In this document: positions 1-6,498 of the stretch, one piece after another
Position numbering within the stretch: position 1 is the first letter of the stretch
Layout: each line of letters begins with the position of its first letter
Assembly: GCA_003573635.1 (NCBI GenBank)
Contig: QUTJ01031221.1
Location: 1 to 10,411 of the forward strand
From: Goniomonas avonlea
Taxonomy: Eukaryota > Cryptophyceae > Goniomonadida > Goniomonadaceae
DNA length: 10,411 nucleotides
Reading direction: 5' to 3'
Position numbers and translations under genes: made by a program
The notes under the pieces: generated by a model
Database searches by the model: none
Told to the model about the DNA's origin: nothing
The model's input: only the letters and a program-made list of their open reading frames with translations

Positions 1-480
1 AAGGGCAGCACACTCCTCCATCGTGGACGCGAACACGCTCTGTTTAATCGCCCTTTTTGGAGCTTGGAATGGACTTGCTAATGGTTGCTACTTTTACACA
101 TTATCGTGGATTTTTGGACGCTTTTTTGGGTGTGTTGAATCTCCCTATTGCTGCCAGCACAAGTTTCAGCACCAAACAATGGAACCACTCCCATCATCAT
201 TGTCACTACTCCCATCACAGTGGCAGTGATATGCCATTGTACAGTGGTACCTGGTTTTTGATAGCATCTACCCCGCGTGATGTGGCTGCAATTGCCTTGA
301 CCCCACATGATCGGGAGTGCTCAAAGTGGCATCTTCAATGGTTTCTCATGTCACGTGATTGCACCTGGGTGCAGTGGTTGCCCGTGATTGCACGTGAGTC
401 CACCAAGTGGCCAAAATCACAATGATCAGAGGCCAAAATCAAAACTGTTGCAGTTTGTACTCAATCTTGCTCTCAATACA
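1..480. other. Gene-poor region, 3' flank
   Basis: Open frames here (for example a 122-codon plus-strand frame at 57-425) show His/Ser/Trp-rich, non-protein-like composition and no start context. Two CACGTG hexamers occur near 353 and 391. I see no gene. Confidence 0.4.
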
Positions 481-606
481 CTCACTGCATCGTGAGTGTT
501 GTTCCTGTTTGCCCTCACGGTGAGTCAGTGACGTACAGGCTCACGCAAACTCCTCTGACTCGCCCTCACTCAGTCAGGTCTGGGTGCAGTGGTTGCCCGT
601 GATTGC
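365..606 (+). repeat. Duplicated 27-bp segment (365-391 and 580-606)
   Basis: The segment beginning CTGGGTGCAGTGGTTGCCCG occurs at 365-391 and again at 580-606. The second copy carries an extra 9-bp internal repeat (CCGTGATTG). The copies lie about 215 bp apart in the same orientation. Confidence 0.75.
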
Positions 607-770
607 CCGTGATTGCACGTGACTGACCTGACTAACTCCTCTGACTTGCTGACCTCACTGACTCTCACCTATGACTTGCTAACTGAGCCTGACTCCCTGC
701 TCCTTGACTCACCAACTAGCTGACTCATTTGCTCCCTGTCTTGTTGACTCGCTGACTCCATGACGCCAAA
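480..770 (+). repeat. Degenerate CTGACT/CTCACTG-type simple repeat
   Basis: About 290 bp are dominated by variants of CTGACTC, CTCACTG and TTGACTC. There is no coding frame and it looks like a decayed satellite-like tract. Confidence 0.6.
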
Positions 771-772
771 TT

Positions 773-868
773 GGTCAAGGCCATCCAAGACCACGCGGTC
801 AAGGCTATCCTAAACCAGGTGGTCAAGTCGATTCAAACCCAGGTGGTCAAGGCCAGACTGTGGCGGGC
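773..868 (+). repeat. 24-bp tandem repeat, about four units
   Basis: Units start with GGTCAAG at 773, 797, 821 and 845. The first three end in CACGC or CAGGT; the fourth is diverged after about 10 bp. Being a multiple of three it also encodes an 8-residue repeat on the plus strand (VKAIQDHA-like), but no start or context supports translation. It overlaps the stop codon of minus-strand exon K. Confidence 0.8.
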
Positions 869-961
869 AGTGGGTTGGGCAGGTTGTAGCGCAGCTGCAC
901 TGCCTGCGAGAACACGCCGGGGCCCAGAGCTATCACACCCAGAGCTGCCCGCTGGTGCGGC
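847..961 (-). CDS. Exon K, terminal exon with stop codon
   Basis: The acceptor CTTGTTGCAG is at 962-964. The 115-nt coding part (1 nt, 37 codons and TGA) reads PHQRAALGVIALGPGVFSQA, then VQLRYNLPNPLPATVWP and a stop at 847-849. Codons are strongly C/G-ending, unlike the flanking repeats. The stop lies inside the last unit of a 24-bp tandem repeat, which therefore forms the start of the 3' untranslated region. No AATAAA is visible on the minus strand shortly downstream. The proline-rich end looks like a natural C-terminus, but it is not recognised. Confidence 0.45.
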
Positions 962-3900
962 CTGCAACAAGGTGTAAACGCCTTACGACCCTTGTTCAAA
1001 TCTGAAAGATATTCACCGTATTGCAGGTGGGTGCGCTGCCGCGAGCGGACTTTGACATCAGACGAGTGGACTTGTGATATCACTACCGGAACTTGATATC
1101 GGACAACCAGAACAGCCTCAGCAGTTTCACCTATACGCCCCTCGGAGACCCGGTTAACCTGTACGTGTCACCCAAGAGAGAGTGCCTCACAGATGACACA
1201 AACTAGGGTGCGTCTAGTGTGTGAGATAAAAGGTCACAGGAACAAAGGTGTTTCGTTCGCTCCGAGGAGGGAATGTGGGTGTGAATGGGAGGCACGTGTG
1301 TGCCTCACAAGTGGCCCTAGGCACGTGACACGTGGCGTGATATGGCGAGTGTTCGTGCCCGGGCGTGGCCGGGCCACGTGATAGTGGCGAGTGGTGTATC
1401 GAGATGCGAGCTGGCCTGCAACACGCAGAGACACGCGAGCTGACCTGGTGACGACGTACACATCGATAGCTCGCATCAAGGGCAGCAGCTCAGCGTCTGG
1501 CAGCAAGATGCCGCTGCCCAAAGTCATCGCCTTGAGCTCCGACAAGAGCAAACCCTGCCCAGATGGACAGTAAATGCACAGGCCAGCACTGGTGACCGCG
1601 ACCAACAGCAGTCTCAGCTCCACCAGCCAGGTTAACACGCACACGACGCGCCTCTCATTGACAGTGGTAGTGACAGACCTGGAGTCAAACAACAGGAAGC
1701 CAACAGGCAAGGAAAAGGAAAGACAACAACACCCACGAAAGACAACACGACACGCGGACGATCACGAACCTCGGAGACAAGAAAGAGCAGCGAAAGCACT
1801 GTGCGCACGGTGACTTCGCCGTGGGCGTGCTCAAGGCGAGATAGCAGCAGAGCAAACGCGTCCTCAACACGCCCTGGCAGCCCCTGGTGGTGCGAGGTTG
1901 CGATGTTACCATGGCGCATTACAAACCTGCGACTCGCACCACGTCTTGCACAGGAGGAGTGACTGGCACTAGACTGCAAGTGACACAGCCATTGCGGACA
2001 TACGCACCGTGACAGATTGGTGGAACGTCGGCAAGCCAAAGTGCGGTTGCAAGATGCTTATGACAGCATAGAGGTAAGTCGGGGACGCTGCACCGGTCTG
2101 TGCGCAAGGCGTTACCACAGTGCAAGGCTGCCGCAACACTGTGCAGAACTTGGGCAAGGGTGGCACGTGTGTTGAGACGAGACATGAGTGTTGGGGAGTG
2201 TGCGTGTGGGAGCCATGTGTCGACCTAGACGTGTCAATCTCTAAGGCATGAGTCAAGTTAACGACTGCTCGAGTTCGCATCTCCCTCGCTTAGTTGGCTC
2301 CTCGTTCGAGAATCGACTAGGAACTTTAGAAGATTAGTGACGGTTGTATTTCGGATCGAGGTCTACCTGAGAGCAGCGCAATCTTGCCGACTGAGATAAC
2401 TGAGATGACTGAGACTGAGATAACACTCAAAATCCTCTCCCGAAATACGTCGGTCTCACGAGAGGCCTTGCCCTTGGCTTCTGGTGGAACCGATGCTGCT
2501 ACAATGCTTAGTTGCGCTTGATTCTGCTTTATTTGACACTCCCACCGACCAGTATTCCTACCCTTGGAGAGCTTGTTCCAAGTGTATCGAGTTGGAATCT
2601 CCAATATTCTCAGGCGACAAGTAGCCGAATCCGATCTCGGATGTGGAGCATGTGCTGTGAAGTCCCTTCACCCAATCGAAAACACCAATGAGGGGCGACT
2701 GCGTTGGGGGGTGCTGTGTGTTGACGTGCATTGGAGTGCTGTGCTCAGGGCCGATACGGGTTGACCTGCGTCGTAGCATGTGTTGTAGCGTTGGCCGTGT
2801 GTCGCGGTGCGAGGGGTAAGAGCTCCGCATGAGAAGAAAGCACGACAGGAGAAGGCAGGAGAGAGAGGCACGGACCTTGTCACGGAGTTGGCGTGAGGTT
2901 GAGGCGTCAATGTCACCACCGAGGGCACTCAGCATGGCCGCTGCCACAAGGCGCACCTGAGCCGGAATGAGACACACACACATTACCCAGGGCACAGGGC
3001 ACAGGGGCACAGAGAAAGCGCACAGGGCACACATTGCACAGCTCCCGAGGCCCTCTCGCGCCTGTGTGTCGCTGTCAATGAATTTGTCCCCAGTGTCTGT
3101 CCTGCATCTGTCTCCCGCCAGGTCTGTCCTCTGTCCTGGGAGGGAGGACGAGGGTTGCAGACGGACCTGATCTAGTGCGAGGGGAGGGAGGACGAGTGTT
3201 GCACAGTGTTCCGGGAAGAGCTTCGGAATCTCAGTGGCGCAGTTGCCGAACAAAGCGCAGACCCGGTAAGGAGTGTGCAAGTCGGCAACTTGCTTGACTG
3301 CGACGGCGACGCACTGCTGCTCCTGAGGCCGCAGCCCGTCCAAAACAAGTCTGACTTGTGTCATGTGCGCTGCCGTGCTCGGGTTGGTTGAGAAAGTGGT
3401 TGAGAAAGTGGTCGAGAGTGTAGTTGAGAGTGTGGTTGAGAGCAGGGGGATGAGTGTGGTTGAGTGAGTGGATGAGAAATATCTCCGTTTAACCAGTTTG
3501 AACTAGTTCTGGAATTAATTCTGTTTTGGGTTTCAGAAACCCTGGTCGAGAATGGTGAACTTAAGTCCTTGGTCACAGTTGAGGCTAAACCCTAAACCCG
3601 GTCACAGTTGATGAGGCAACAGGGTAGAGAGAGAGAAAGTGGTAGAGAATGAGCGGCTGGAAGATGAGGAGTGAGCGAGGGTCACAACAAGCGCGGGCGG
3701 ACGGCACACATACCAGCGGAGGCGAGAGCAGTGGAGAGCACGCCGTGTGCCTCAGCGAGCGTCGCCGGCGTCGGCGGTGCCGCGAGAGTTGTTCCCGTTG
3801 AGATACGCATCAGCTGGAGGGGGGCCTGGTCAGGGGTGCAGGGTGATGCGCCACGAAGAACGACTCGCAAGTACGTAGAACGGCACAAATGTAAGAACAA

Positions 3901-6307
3901 CACCTTGTCTGCCCACATGACTCGTCGCACAGTGCGAAACAGACACATGAGTACACAGACACCCACCATGCCAAAGATATATTCGACAACTTGCGCAAAG
4001 CGGTGCCATGGTGCCCGGTGGAAGTAGACCAGGTCAGGCCCAAGCACGGAAGTGACCTCAGCCGCAACAGCCGCCAGCACTGTGGTGATGCCCAGCCCTT
4101 GCTGTCCGTCACTGCACATCGTTGTCAGGGTAGAGCGCACATATTAACAATACACGTCACGTCACCCATCACATCACATCACATCGCATCCAATCCCATC
4201 CCAACATACACCACGCGCACGCACACAAACACCTACATGGCGCACGCTCTCACCATATTATAATAATGATCGCCCCTTGAGTGCAACTCGCCACAGAAGC
4301 TGAAAGTGGAGGAATGTGCGGGTGGGAAAGTGTCAAATAAAGCAGTGCATTGCTGACAGCATCAGTTCCATCAGAAGCCATAGGGCCTCTTGTGGGACCC
4401 ACAGATTTGGGATAGGATTTTGAGTGTTCCGAGTTATCACGATCTCTCATATTCTCAGGCTATCCCAATCCGATCTCGTGTGGACACACCACAGACACCC
4501 AAGAGCGCAGTCCCTGAGAGCAAGAACCCAGACTGAGCAAATGCAACCAACACCATTCCTGACACTCGGTCATGGACAGGCTTCCATGCACACTGTCACA
4601 TATGTAAGCTCCTCCTCCTCCTCCTGGGGGCTGTACAGTGGTTGAAAGAAGCATAAGAGTGTGCTCGCCCCTCCTAGGTAGGCTGTCATCATCAACTCGA
4701 CCATCAGCCCCGGGTAGTCACTAGCAATCACAGCTGCTGTGCCAGCACTCGGCCTGCTGCAACCACCCAATGCAGCTGCAAGCTGTTCCCATCAGTCAGT
4801 TGTTTTTGGTGCCAAAGTCGCAGACTTCTTGTCCGACTTGCTGGGGGCAAAAAGTCAACATGGCTTTTTGCCCCCAGTGGTACTCCATGGATTGATGGCA
4901 GGTGATTGCAAAGTAGTGCCAGTACACAGCAGGGTTGGACTTTCAGATGATTTAGTGGTCATGCACAATCAAAACTTGACAAGAGTGCCGAGTGCTGTTG
5001 TCTTGCACTCTCAGCTCCAATTGTCACCAGGAAAATGCTCATTGCATTCACAGAGGTGCGTGGCTTGCATCTTGAGCAGTTGGAGGTGCCAAGGCAAGTT
5101 GGGTTCTGCCACCTAACAGTGTTCTGATCAGCTGAGATTGCATGCTGCCCCACTTTGATCAGCTGCAGCTGAAGAATGTAGACTACTGTAAGGCTGCAGT
5201 GGCCTGGGTCGAGCGATGTGTAGATGATTGCAGGTCAGGCGTCATTACAGCAAATTTCTGAGAAGTGGAGAGAATTTGGGGTGTCAGCCAAGTATGAGAT
5301 GTGTCAATCCTCCAAATGGATGTGTGATCCTGCATGTGGCCAGATATCCTGGATTCGGTCCATTTGCCATAGGTGGCGGTGGTAAACTCATGGGAGGGTA
5401 CAAAGAAAACACCTGTCGGCGGCCAGTGCTCCGTCAAGTCCTGTTGTTGGGTCATATCCACAGCGTCACACCCAGTTTCATCATGGTGTGCTGAAAAGAA
5501 CACCGCATTTGAATCATCAACCGCACCTATCTGTGAGGGCTAAAATGACACAGAAAGTGTCAACGATTAAGTTAAATTAAGTGTAACAAAGTGTCAGGTT
5601 CACCAGAAGCCAAGGACAAGGCCTCAGCAGATTTTGGGATAGGGTTTCACGGTTAGTGCTCCGCTGCTCAGATAGAGGTCGATTTAAAAACCAACTGTCC
5701 ACATCTTTTAGAGTTCACAGCTCCTCTGTACATCCGGTGTACTTCCTCTGAGTCGCTTCTTGATTGAGGAGAACCCACAAGTGAGAGAGGATTGAACTGG
5801 AGCTGGAGATCTGTTCGCTAGCCCCACTCGACCCATGCCTTAGACATTGACACCTCTAGGCCGATACATGTGCACACACGGCAAAAGGGGTCAGACCCCC
5901 CACCTGCAGAGATGTGCGATCCCCCCCCCCCCCAAAAAAAAAGGGGGGGGATGAGGGGAGGAAGCGAACGCGAGGAGGGGCACACCTCTGGAGAGTGAGA
6001 AGATGAGGGCACACTGGTGTAGAGCGCGCACCTGTGGAGAGCGAGGAGAGGGGGGCCTGCAGCTGCTGTGAGGAATGCCACAGCAGCTGCCACCAGGGCA
6101 GTGTGTGTTCCGGCCACAAGATGTTGTGCGTACTCCAGGTTCCACCCGCGCTGCATTATTTGTCATTGGCATTGCCATCGCAGCTAGTCTCCACACACAG
6201 ACAGGCACACACACATACACACACAGACACAAACTGCTAAGGTCCCTCACCCTCGTCCCAAGCTTGCCCCTCTCTCTTCTCTCGGACATGTGCTCCTCTA
6301 CACAGAC
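847..6307 (-). CDS. Spliced gene, 3' part; tentative HEAT-repeat karyopherin-like protein
   Basis: Model: exons 6251-6307, 6032-6150, 3904-4111, 3714-3825, 3167-3369, 2876-2956, 2008-2097, 1770-1883, 1555-1678 (donor not fixed), 1445-1554 and 847-961. Every modelled intron is GT-AG and, except between the exons at 1770-1883 and 1555-1678, the phases join correctly. The 5' end lies outside the window or is unseen, because the first exon begins at an acceptor. The peptides are rich in Leu, Ala and Val and suggest stacked amphipathic helices. From memory of the family, the run from 3369 to about 1600 resembles the C-terminal half of transportin-3/importin-13 proteins, which import cargo into the nucleus: an LYxxxSIL...FG stretch, then VEDAFxLLxR, then a helix after NERR. 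This is a visual likeness, not an alignment. A multi-span membrane protein or another HEAT scaffold is possible. I am fairly confident of a gene here and much less so of its identity. Confidence 0.5.
1293..1394. repeat. CACGTG cluster with local duplication
   Basis: CACGTG occurs at 1293, 1322, 1329 and 1375. The segments from 1329 (CACGTGGCGTGATATGGCGA) and 1375 (CACGTGATAGTGGCGAGTGG) are related, so part of the cluster arose by duplication. It lies in the intron between exons J and K. It could be G-box/E-box binding sites or simply repeat-derived. Confidence 0.5.
1445..1554 (-). CDS. Exon J (phase 0 start, 2-nt overhang)
   Basis: Acceptor TCTGGGCAG follows a T-rich stretch; donor is ACCAG|GTCAGC. 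The 110-nt exon reads GLLLSELKAMTLGSGILLPD, then AELLPLMRAIDVYVVT. It looks like two short helices around an LPDAELLP turn. The 2-nt overhang pairs with the 1-nt start of exon K to give Arg. The intron that follows (962-1444, 483 nt) holds the CACGTG cluster. Confidence 0.42.
1555..1678 (-). CDS. Exon I (donor unresolved)
   Basis: The acceptor GACTCCAG lies at 1679-1681 with a T-rich lead. The frame reads SVTTTVNERRVVCVLTWLVE and continues as LRLLLVAVTSAG. The NERR...VLTWLVEL helix is placed where karyopherins of the transportin-3 type have a His-Arg-Asp-Ala...FLRDL helix. Several donors in the same phase (for example TTG|GTCGCG) could end it before the acceptor of exon J at 1555-1557. Because the frame is open across the junction, exons I and J may also be one continuous exon of 234 nt. 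This is the weakest join in the model. Confidence 0.35.
1770..1883 (-). CDS. Exon H (38 codons, phase 0 start)
   Basis: The acceptor is CACCACCAG at 1884-1886. The peptide reads GLPGRVEDAFALLLSRLEHA, then HGEVTVRTVLSLLFLVSE, two clear amphipathic helices. In transportin-3/importin-13 proteins a comparable pair of helices (valine, acidic pair, phenylalanine, then an arginine-ended helix) follows the segment resembling exon G. Two ends are possible: GAG|GTTCGT (phase 0, ends 1770) or GT|GTTGTC (2-nt overhang, ends 1747). Only the second joins cleanly to the acceptor at 1679-1681. An earlier acceptor, GTCGCAG near 1924, would lengthen the exon at its 5' side. Confidence 0.5.
2008..2097 (-). CDS. 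Exon G (30 codons, phase 0/0)
   Basis: A 90-nt exon lies between GCGCACAG and ACG|GTGCGT, with GGTAAC as a possible branch point upstream. It reads TGAASPTYLYAVISILQPHF, then GLPTFHQSVT. The core LYxxxSIL...FG is what I recall of the C-terminal region of transportin-3 proteins (FLYLGSIL...YG). Its phase fits both exon F and exon H. Overlapping frames on the same strand are also open over this stretch, so the frame choice rests on phase and sense. Confidence 0.48.
2213..2595 (-). mobile_element. Dispersed repeat, copy A
   Basis: The minus strand contains CAAATAAAGCAG, then GTTCCACCAGAAGCCAAGGG, GATTTTGAGTGTT, and ends with CATGCCTTAGAGATTGACAC and CTAGGTCGACACATG. These blocks recur in the same order in copy C (5545-5870) and partly in copies B and D. 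One frame reads WECQIKQNQAQLSIVAASVP then PEAKGKAS, like a fragment of a Copia-type gag helix, but this is only a suggestion. The copy lies in the F-G intron, in the gene's orientation. Confidence 0.6.
2876..2956 (-). CDS. Exon F (27 codons, phase 0/0)
   Basis: The exon is exactly 81 nt between CCGGCTCAG and AAG|GTCCGT, a donor that matches that of exon E base for base through GTCCGT. It reads VRLVAAAMLSALGGDID followed by ASTSRQLRDK. The pattern RLVxAAxxxLxAL resembles a HEAT helix. Joined to the LALDQ end of exon E, it parallels the segment of transportin-3 proteins where a Ser-Pro-Glu-Ala-Ala type turn leads into a long helix. The downstream intron to exon G (2098-2875) is 778 nt and contains dispersed repeat copy A in the same orientation as the gene. 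Confidence 0.55.
2967..3040 (+). repeat. CACA-rich simple repeat
   Basis: Repeats of ACAC and GGGCACAG fill the intron between exons E and F. On the minus strand this gives a T/C/G-rich stretch upstream of exon F's acceptor. Confidence 0.5.
3167..3369 (-). CDS. Exon E (2-nt start, phase 0 end)
   Basis: The exon is 203 nt. Its acceptor is ACGGCAG at 3370-3372, preceded by a long pyrimidine-rich stretch made by a 12-bp minisatellite. The donor is CAG|GTCCGT. Segments read VRLVLDGLRPQEQQCVAVAV, KQVADLHTPYRVCALFGNC and ATEIPKLFPEHCATLVLPPL, with charged and hydrophobic residues alternating as in helical repeats. The start at 3369 was chosen because it alone agrees with the 1-nt overhang of exon D; an acceptor at 3351-3352 would break phase. 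The following intron (2957-3166) has no in-frame stop, so the reading frame runs straight through it and makes a falsely long ORF. Confidence 0.55.
3385..3480 (+). repeat. 12-bp minisatellite, eight units
   Basis: Eight units of about 12 bp match TGGTTGAGARWG (for example 3385-3396, 3397-3408, 3433-3444, 3457-3468). On the minus strand the tract reads CTCAACCAC repeated. It sits within 15-110 bp upstream of the acceptor of exon E, so it supplies that intron's pyrimidine-rich region. Confidence 0.85.
3571..3611. repeat. Interstitial telomeric motif between direct repeats
   Basis: CTAAACCCTAAACCC (two units of the CCCTAAA/TTTAGGG telomere repeat) lies between two copies of GGTCACAGTTGA at 3571-3582 and 3600-3611. 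It is in the D-E intron. Confidence 0.75.
3714..3825 (-). CDS. Exon D (phase 0 start, 1-nt overhang at end)
   Basis: This 112-nt exon has acceptor CCAG|GCC; an alternative in-frame acceptor, CTCCAG|CTG, would start it at 3813. The donor, G|GTATGT, is the most canonical in the window. The peptide includes LMRISTGTTLAAPPTPATLA and AEAHGVLSTALASA: a proline-containing linker followed by an amphipathic helix. The intron upstream is only 78 nt if the long form of exon C is used. The 1-nt overhang fits the 2-nt start of the next exon. Confidence 0.42.
3904..4111 (-). CDS. Exon C (1-nt start, phase 0 end); 3' end ambiguous
   Basis: The acceptor is GATGTGCAG at 4112-4114. The peptide includes DGQQGLGITTVLAAVAAEV, then GPDLVYFHRAPWHRFAQVVE. 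Two donors keep phase 0. The first is AAG|GTGTTG, giving 208 nt and adding a hydrophobic stretch (YIFGMVGVCVLMCLF) that would look like a membrane span. The second is ATG|GTGGGT, which ends the exon at 3967 (145 nt) and leaves that T/G-rich stretch in the intron. The shorter form suits a soluble protein better. The preceding intron (4112-6031) is about 1.9 kb and full of repeats, much longer than the others, so a missed exon there is possible. Confidence 0.45.
4155..4240 (+). repeat. TCACA/CATC microsatellite-like tract
   Basis: Runs of CATCA and CATCC then CACGCACACAAACAC form a simple-sequence tract beside the acceptor of exon C. Confidence 0.5.
4270..4490 (+). mobile_element. Dispersed repeat, copy B
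   Basis: Shares GTGTCAAATAAAGCAG, CAGCATCAGTTCCA, CAGAAGCCA, GATTTTGAGTGTT and a TCTCAGG...ATCCGA block with copy A, in the same order. The frame seen in A is broken by indels and stops. It ends before the 3' part found in A and C. Opposite in orientation to the host gene. Confidence 0.55.
4605..4625 (+). repeat. (CTC)n microsatellite
   Basis: About six CTC units. On the minus strand it gives an EEEEE run in a short open frame that is otherwise unsupported. Confidence 0.7.
4841..4877. repeat. Perfect 14-bp inverted repeat, 9-bp loop
   Basis: CTGGGGGCAAAAAG at 4841-4854 is exactly complementary to CTTTTTGCCCCCAG at 4864-4877, with loop TCAACATGG. The related copy at about 10070 has only one arm-like segment (GTGCCCCCAGTTG), so the second arm seems specific to this copy. 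Confidence 0.9.
4841..5153 (-). pseudogene. Decayed element ORF, copy 1
   Basis: The minus strand aligns with 10043-10390. In the best block (5038-5090) one frame reads LQLLKMQATHLCECNE against FQLLKMQATYLCECNE in copy 2. Several of the base differences there are synonymous, so the frame was once translated. Beyond it are in-frame stops and indels. The function of the protein is unknown; its visible signature is a Cys-Glu-Cys motif. It is located in the large B-C intron, same strand as the gene. Confidence 0.55.
5183..5503 (-). pseudogene. Open, protein-like fragment next to copy 1
   Basis: A 106-codon minus-strand frame begins MFFSAHHDETGCDAVDMTQQ and includes WPPTGVFFVPSHEFTTATYG. Composition is hydrophilic and balanced, unlike chance frames here. 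It lies just 5' of element copy 1 on the same strand, so it may be an upstream part of the same decayed protein. No family is recognised, and it could be an unrelated remnant. Confidence 0.35.
5545..5870 (+). mobile_element. Dispersed repeat, copy C
   Basis: Matches copy A across its length, including the shared far end CATGCCTTAGACATTGACAC and TACATG. It has an extra stretch of about 30 bp near 5715-5750. On its minus strand TGGGTCGAGTGG and, about 35 nt later, AGTTCAATCC resemble RNA polymerase III A and B boxes, so a tRNA-derived SINE is an alternative reading of the family. Confidence 0.6.
5921..5950 (+). repeat. C13-A9-G8 homopolymer junction
   Basis: Thirteen C (5921-5933), nine A (5934-5942) and eight G (5943-5950) follow directly on each other. 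The C and G runs can pair as a hairpin with an A9 loop. Just upstream GGGG-TCAGA-CCCC (5887-5899) is another small hairpin. It lies in the B-C intron. Confidence 0.9.
6032..6150 (-). CDS. Exon B (phase 0 start, 2-nt overhang at end)
   Basis: The exon is 119 nt (39 codons plus 2 nt). The acceptor is AATGCAG and the donor CACAG|GTGCGC. The peptide runs from RGWNLEYAQHLVAG through an Ala/Val-rich helix (TALVAAAVAFLTAAAG) to PPLLALH. An in-frame stop sits just before the acceptor, so the coding part cannot extend further 5' in this frame. An ATG overlaps the acceptor (MQRGW...), so a first exon starting there is an alternative. The 2-nt overhang matches the 1-nt start of the next exon and gives a Ser codon at the junction. 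The hydrophobic helix could be a membrane span or a buried HEAT helix. Confidence 0.45.
6190..6235 (+). repeat. (CA)n microsatellite
   Basis: Interrupted CA repeat inside the 100-nt intron between exons A and B. Confidence 0.75.
6251..6307 (-). CDS. Exon A (internal, phase 0/0)
   Basis: This is a 57-nt exon of 19 codons reading VCVEEHMSERRERGKLGTR, a highly charged segment. The acceptor is strong: about 20 pyrimidine-rich bases run up to TGTCTCAG, with a possible branch point (CTATTGAC) just upstream. The donor is AGG|GTGAGG. The next intron (6151-6250) is 100 nt and contains a (GT)n run. It has no start codon context, so earlier exons should lie at higher coordinates, but none could be found. 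It is short enough to be a chance match, so confidence rests on the acceptor quality and on the phase agreement with the next exon. Confidence 0.4.
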
Positions 6308-6349
6308 CTGAGACAAGAGGGAGAGGGAGAGTCAATAGCAAAAGTGTTT

Positions 6350-6470
6350 GAATTGGGTAAGGGAAATTTCCACCAGTACGCGTGCATTGCTGACAGCATC
6401 AGTTCCACCAGAAGCCAAGGACAAGGCATTGTGTGGGACCCATTTTTTTATAGGGTTATTGGATAAGGTG
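6350..6470 (+). mobile_element. Dispersed repeat, copy D (partial)
   Basis: Contains TGCATTGCTGACAGCATCAG, TTCCACCAGAAGCCAAGGAC and GTGGGACCCA, the first and last shared almost exactly with copy B. One frame reads ALLTASVPPEAKDKALCGT, agreeing with copy A. The family's far-end part is absent. Confidence 0.6.
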
Positions 6471-6498
6471 GTCTGGGAAAACTATATGCTCGCGGTGA

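Noticed and set aside
57-425. 122-codon plus-strand ORF
   Set aside because: His/Ser/Trp-rich composition, no domain pattern, and it runs into CACGTG and duplicated repeat DNA.
773-868. CRISPR array
   Set aside because: The 24-bp units are contiguous with no unique spacers, as are the other tandem repeats in the window.
2070-2080. Plus-strand donor consensus GAGGTAAGTC
   Set aside because: It lies inside minus-strand exon G and no plus-strand exon precedes it; taken as chance.
2601-2650. Fifth fragment of the dispersed repeat on the plus strand
   Set aside because: ATATTCTCAGGC and AATCCGATCTCG match copy B, but the match is short and in the opposite orientation to the adjoining copy A, so it may be coincidental.
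2558-3364. Continuous 268-codon minus-strand ORF, the longest in the window
   Set aside because: Its middle part is low-complexity and has intron-like ends (CAG|GTCCGT and CCGGCTCAG), with protein-like sense only on either side. It is better split into exons E and F, with the 5'-proximal part of the next intron read through by chance.
4570-4770. Minus-strand ORF with a Glu run as an additional exon in the large intron
   Set aside because: The Glu run comes from a microsatellite and no phase-compatible acceptor and donor pair was convincing. It remains a weak possibility.
2213-5870. Functional tRNA gene from A/B-box-like motifs in copies A and C
   Set aside because: No cloverleaf with acceptor and anticodon stems could be drawn; the motifs at most suggest a SINE-type origin.
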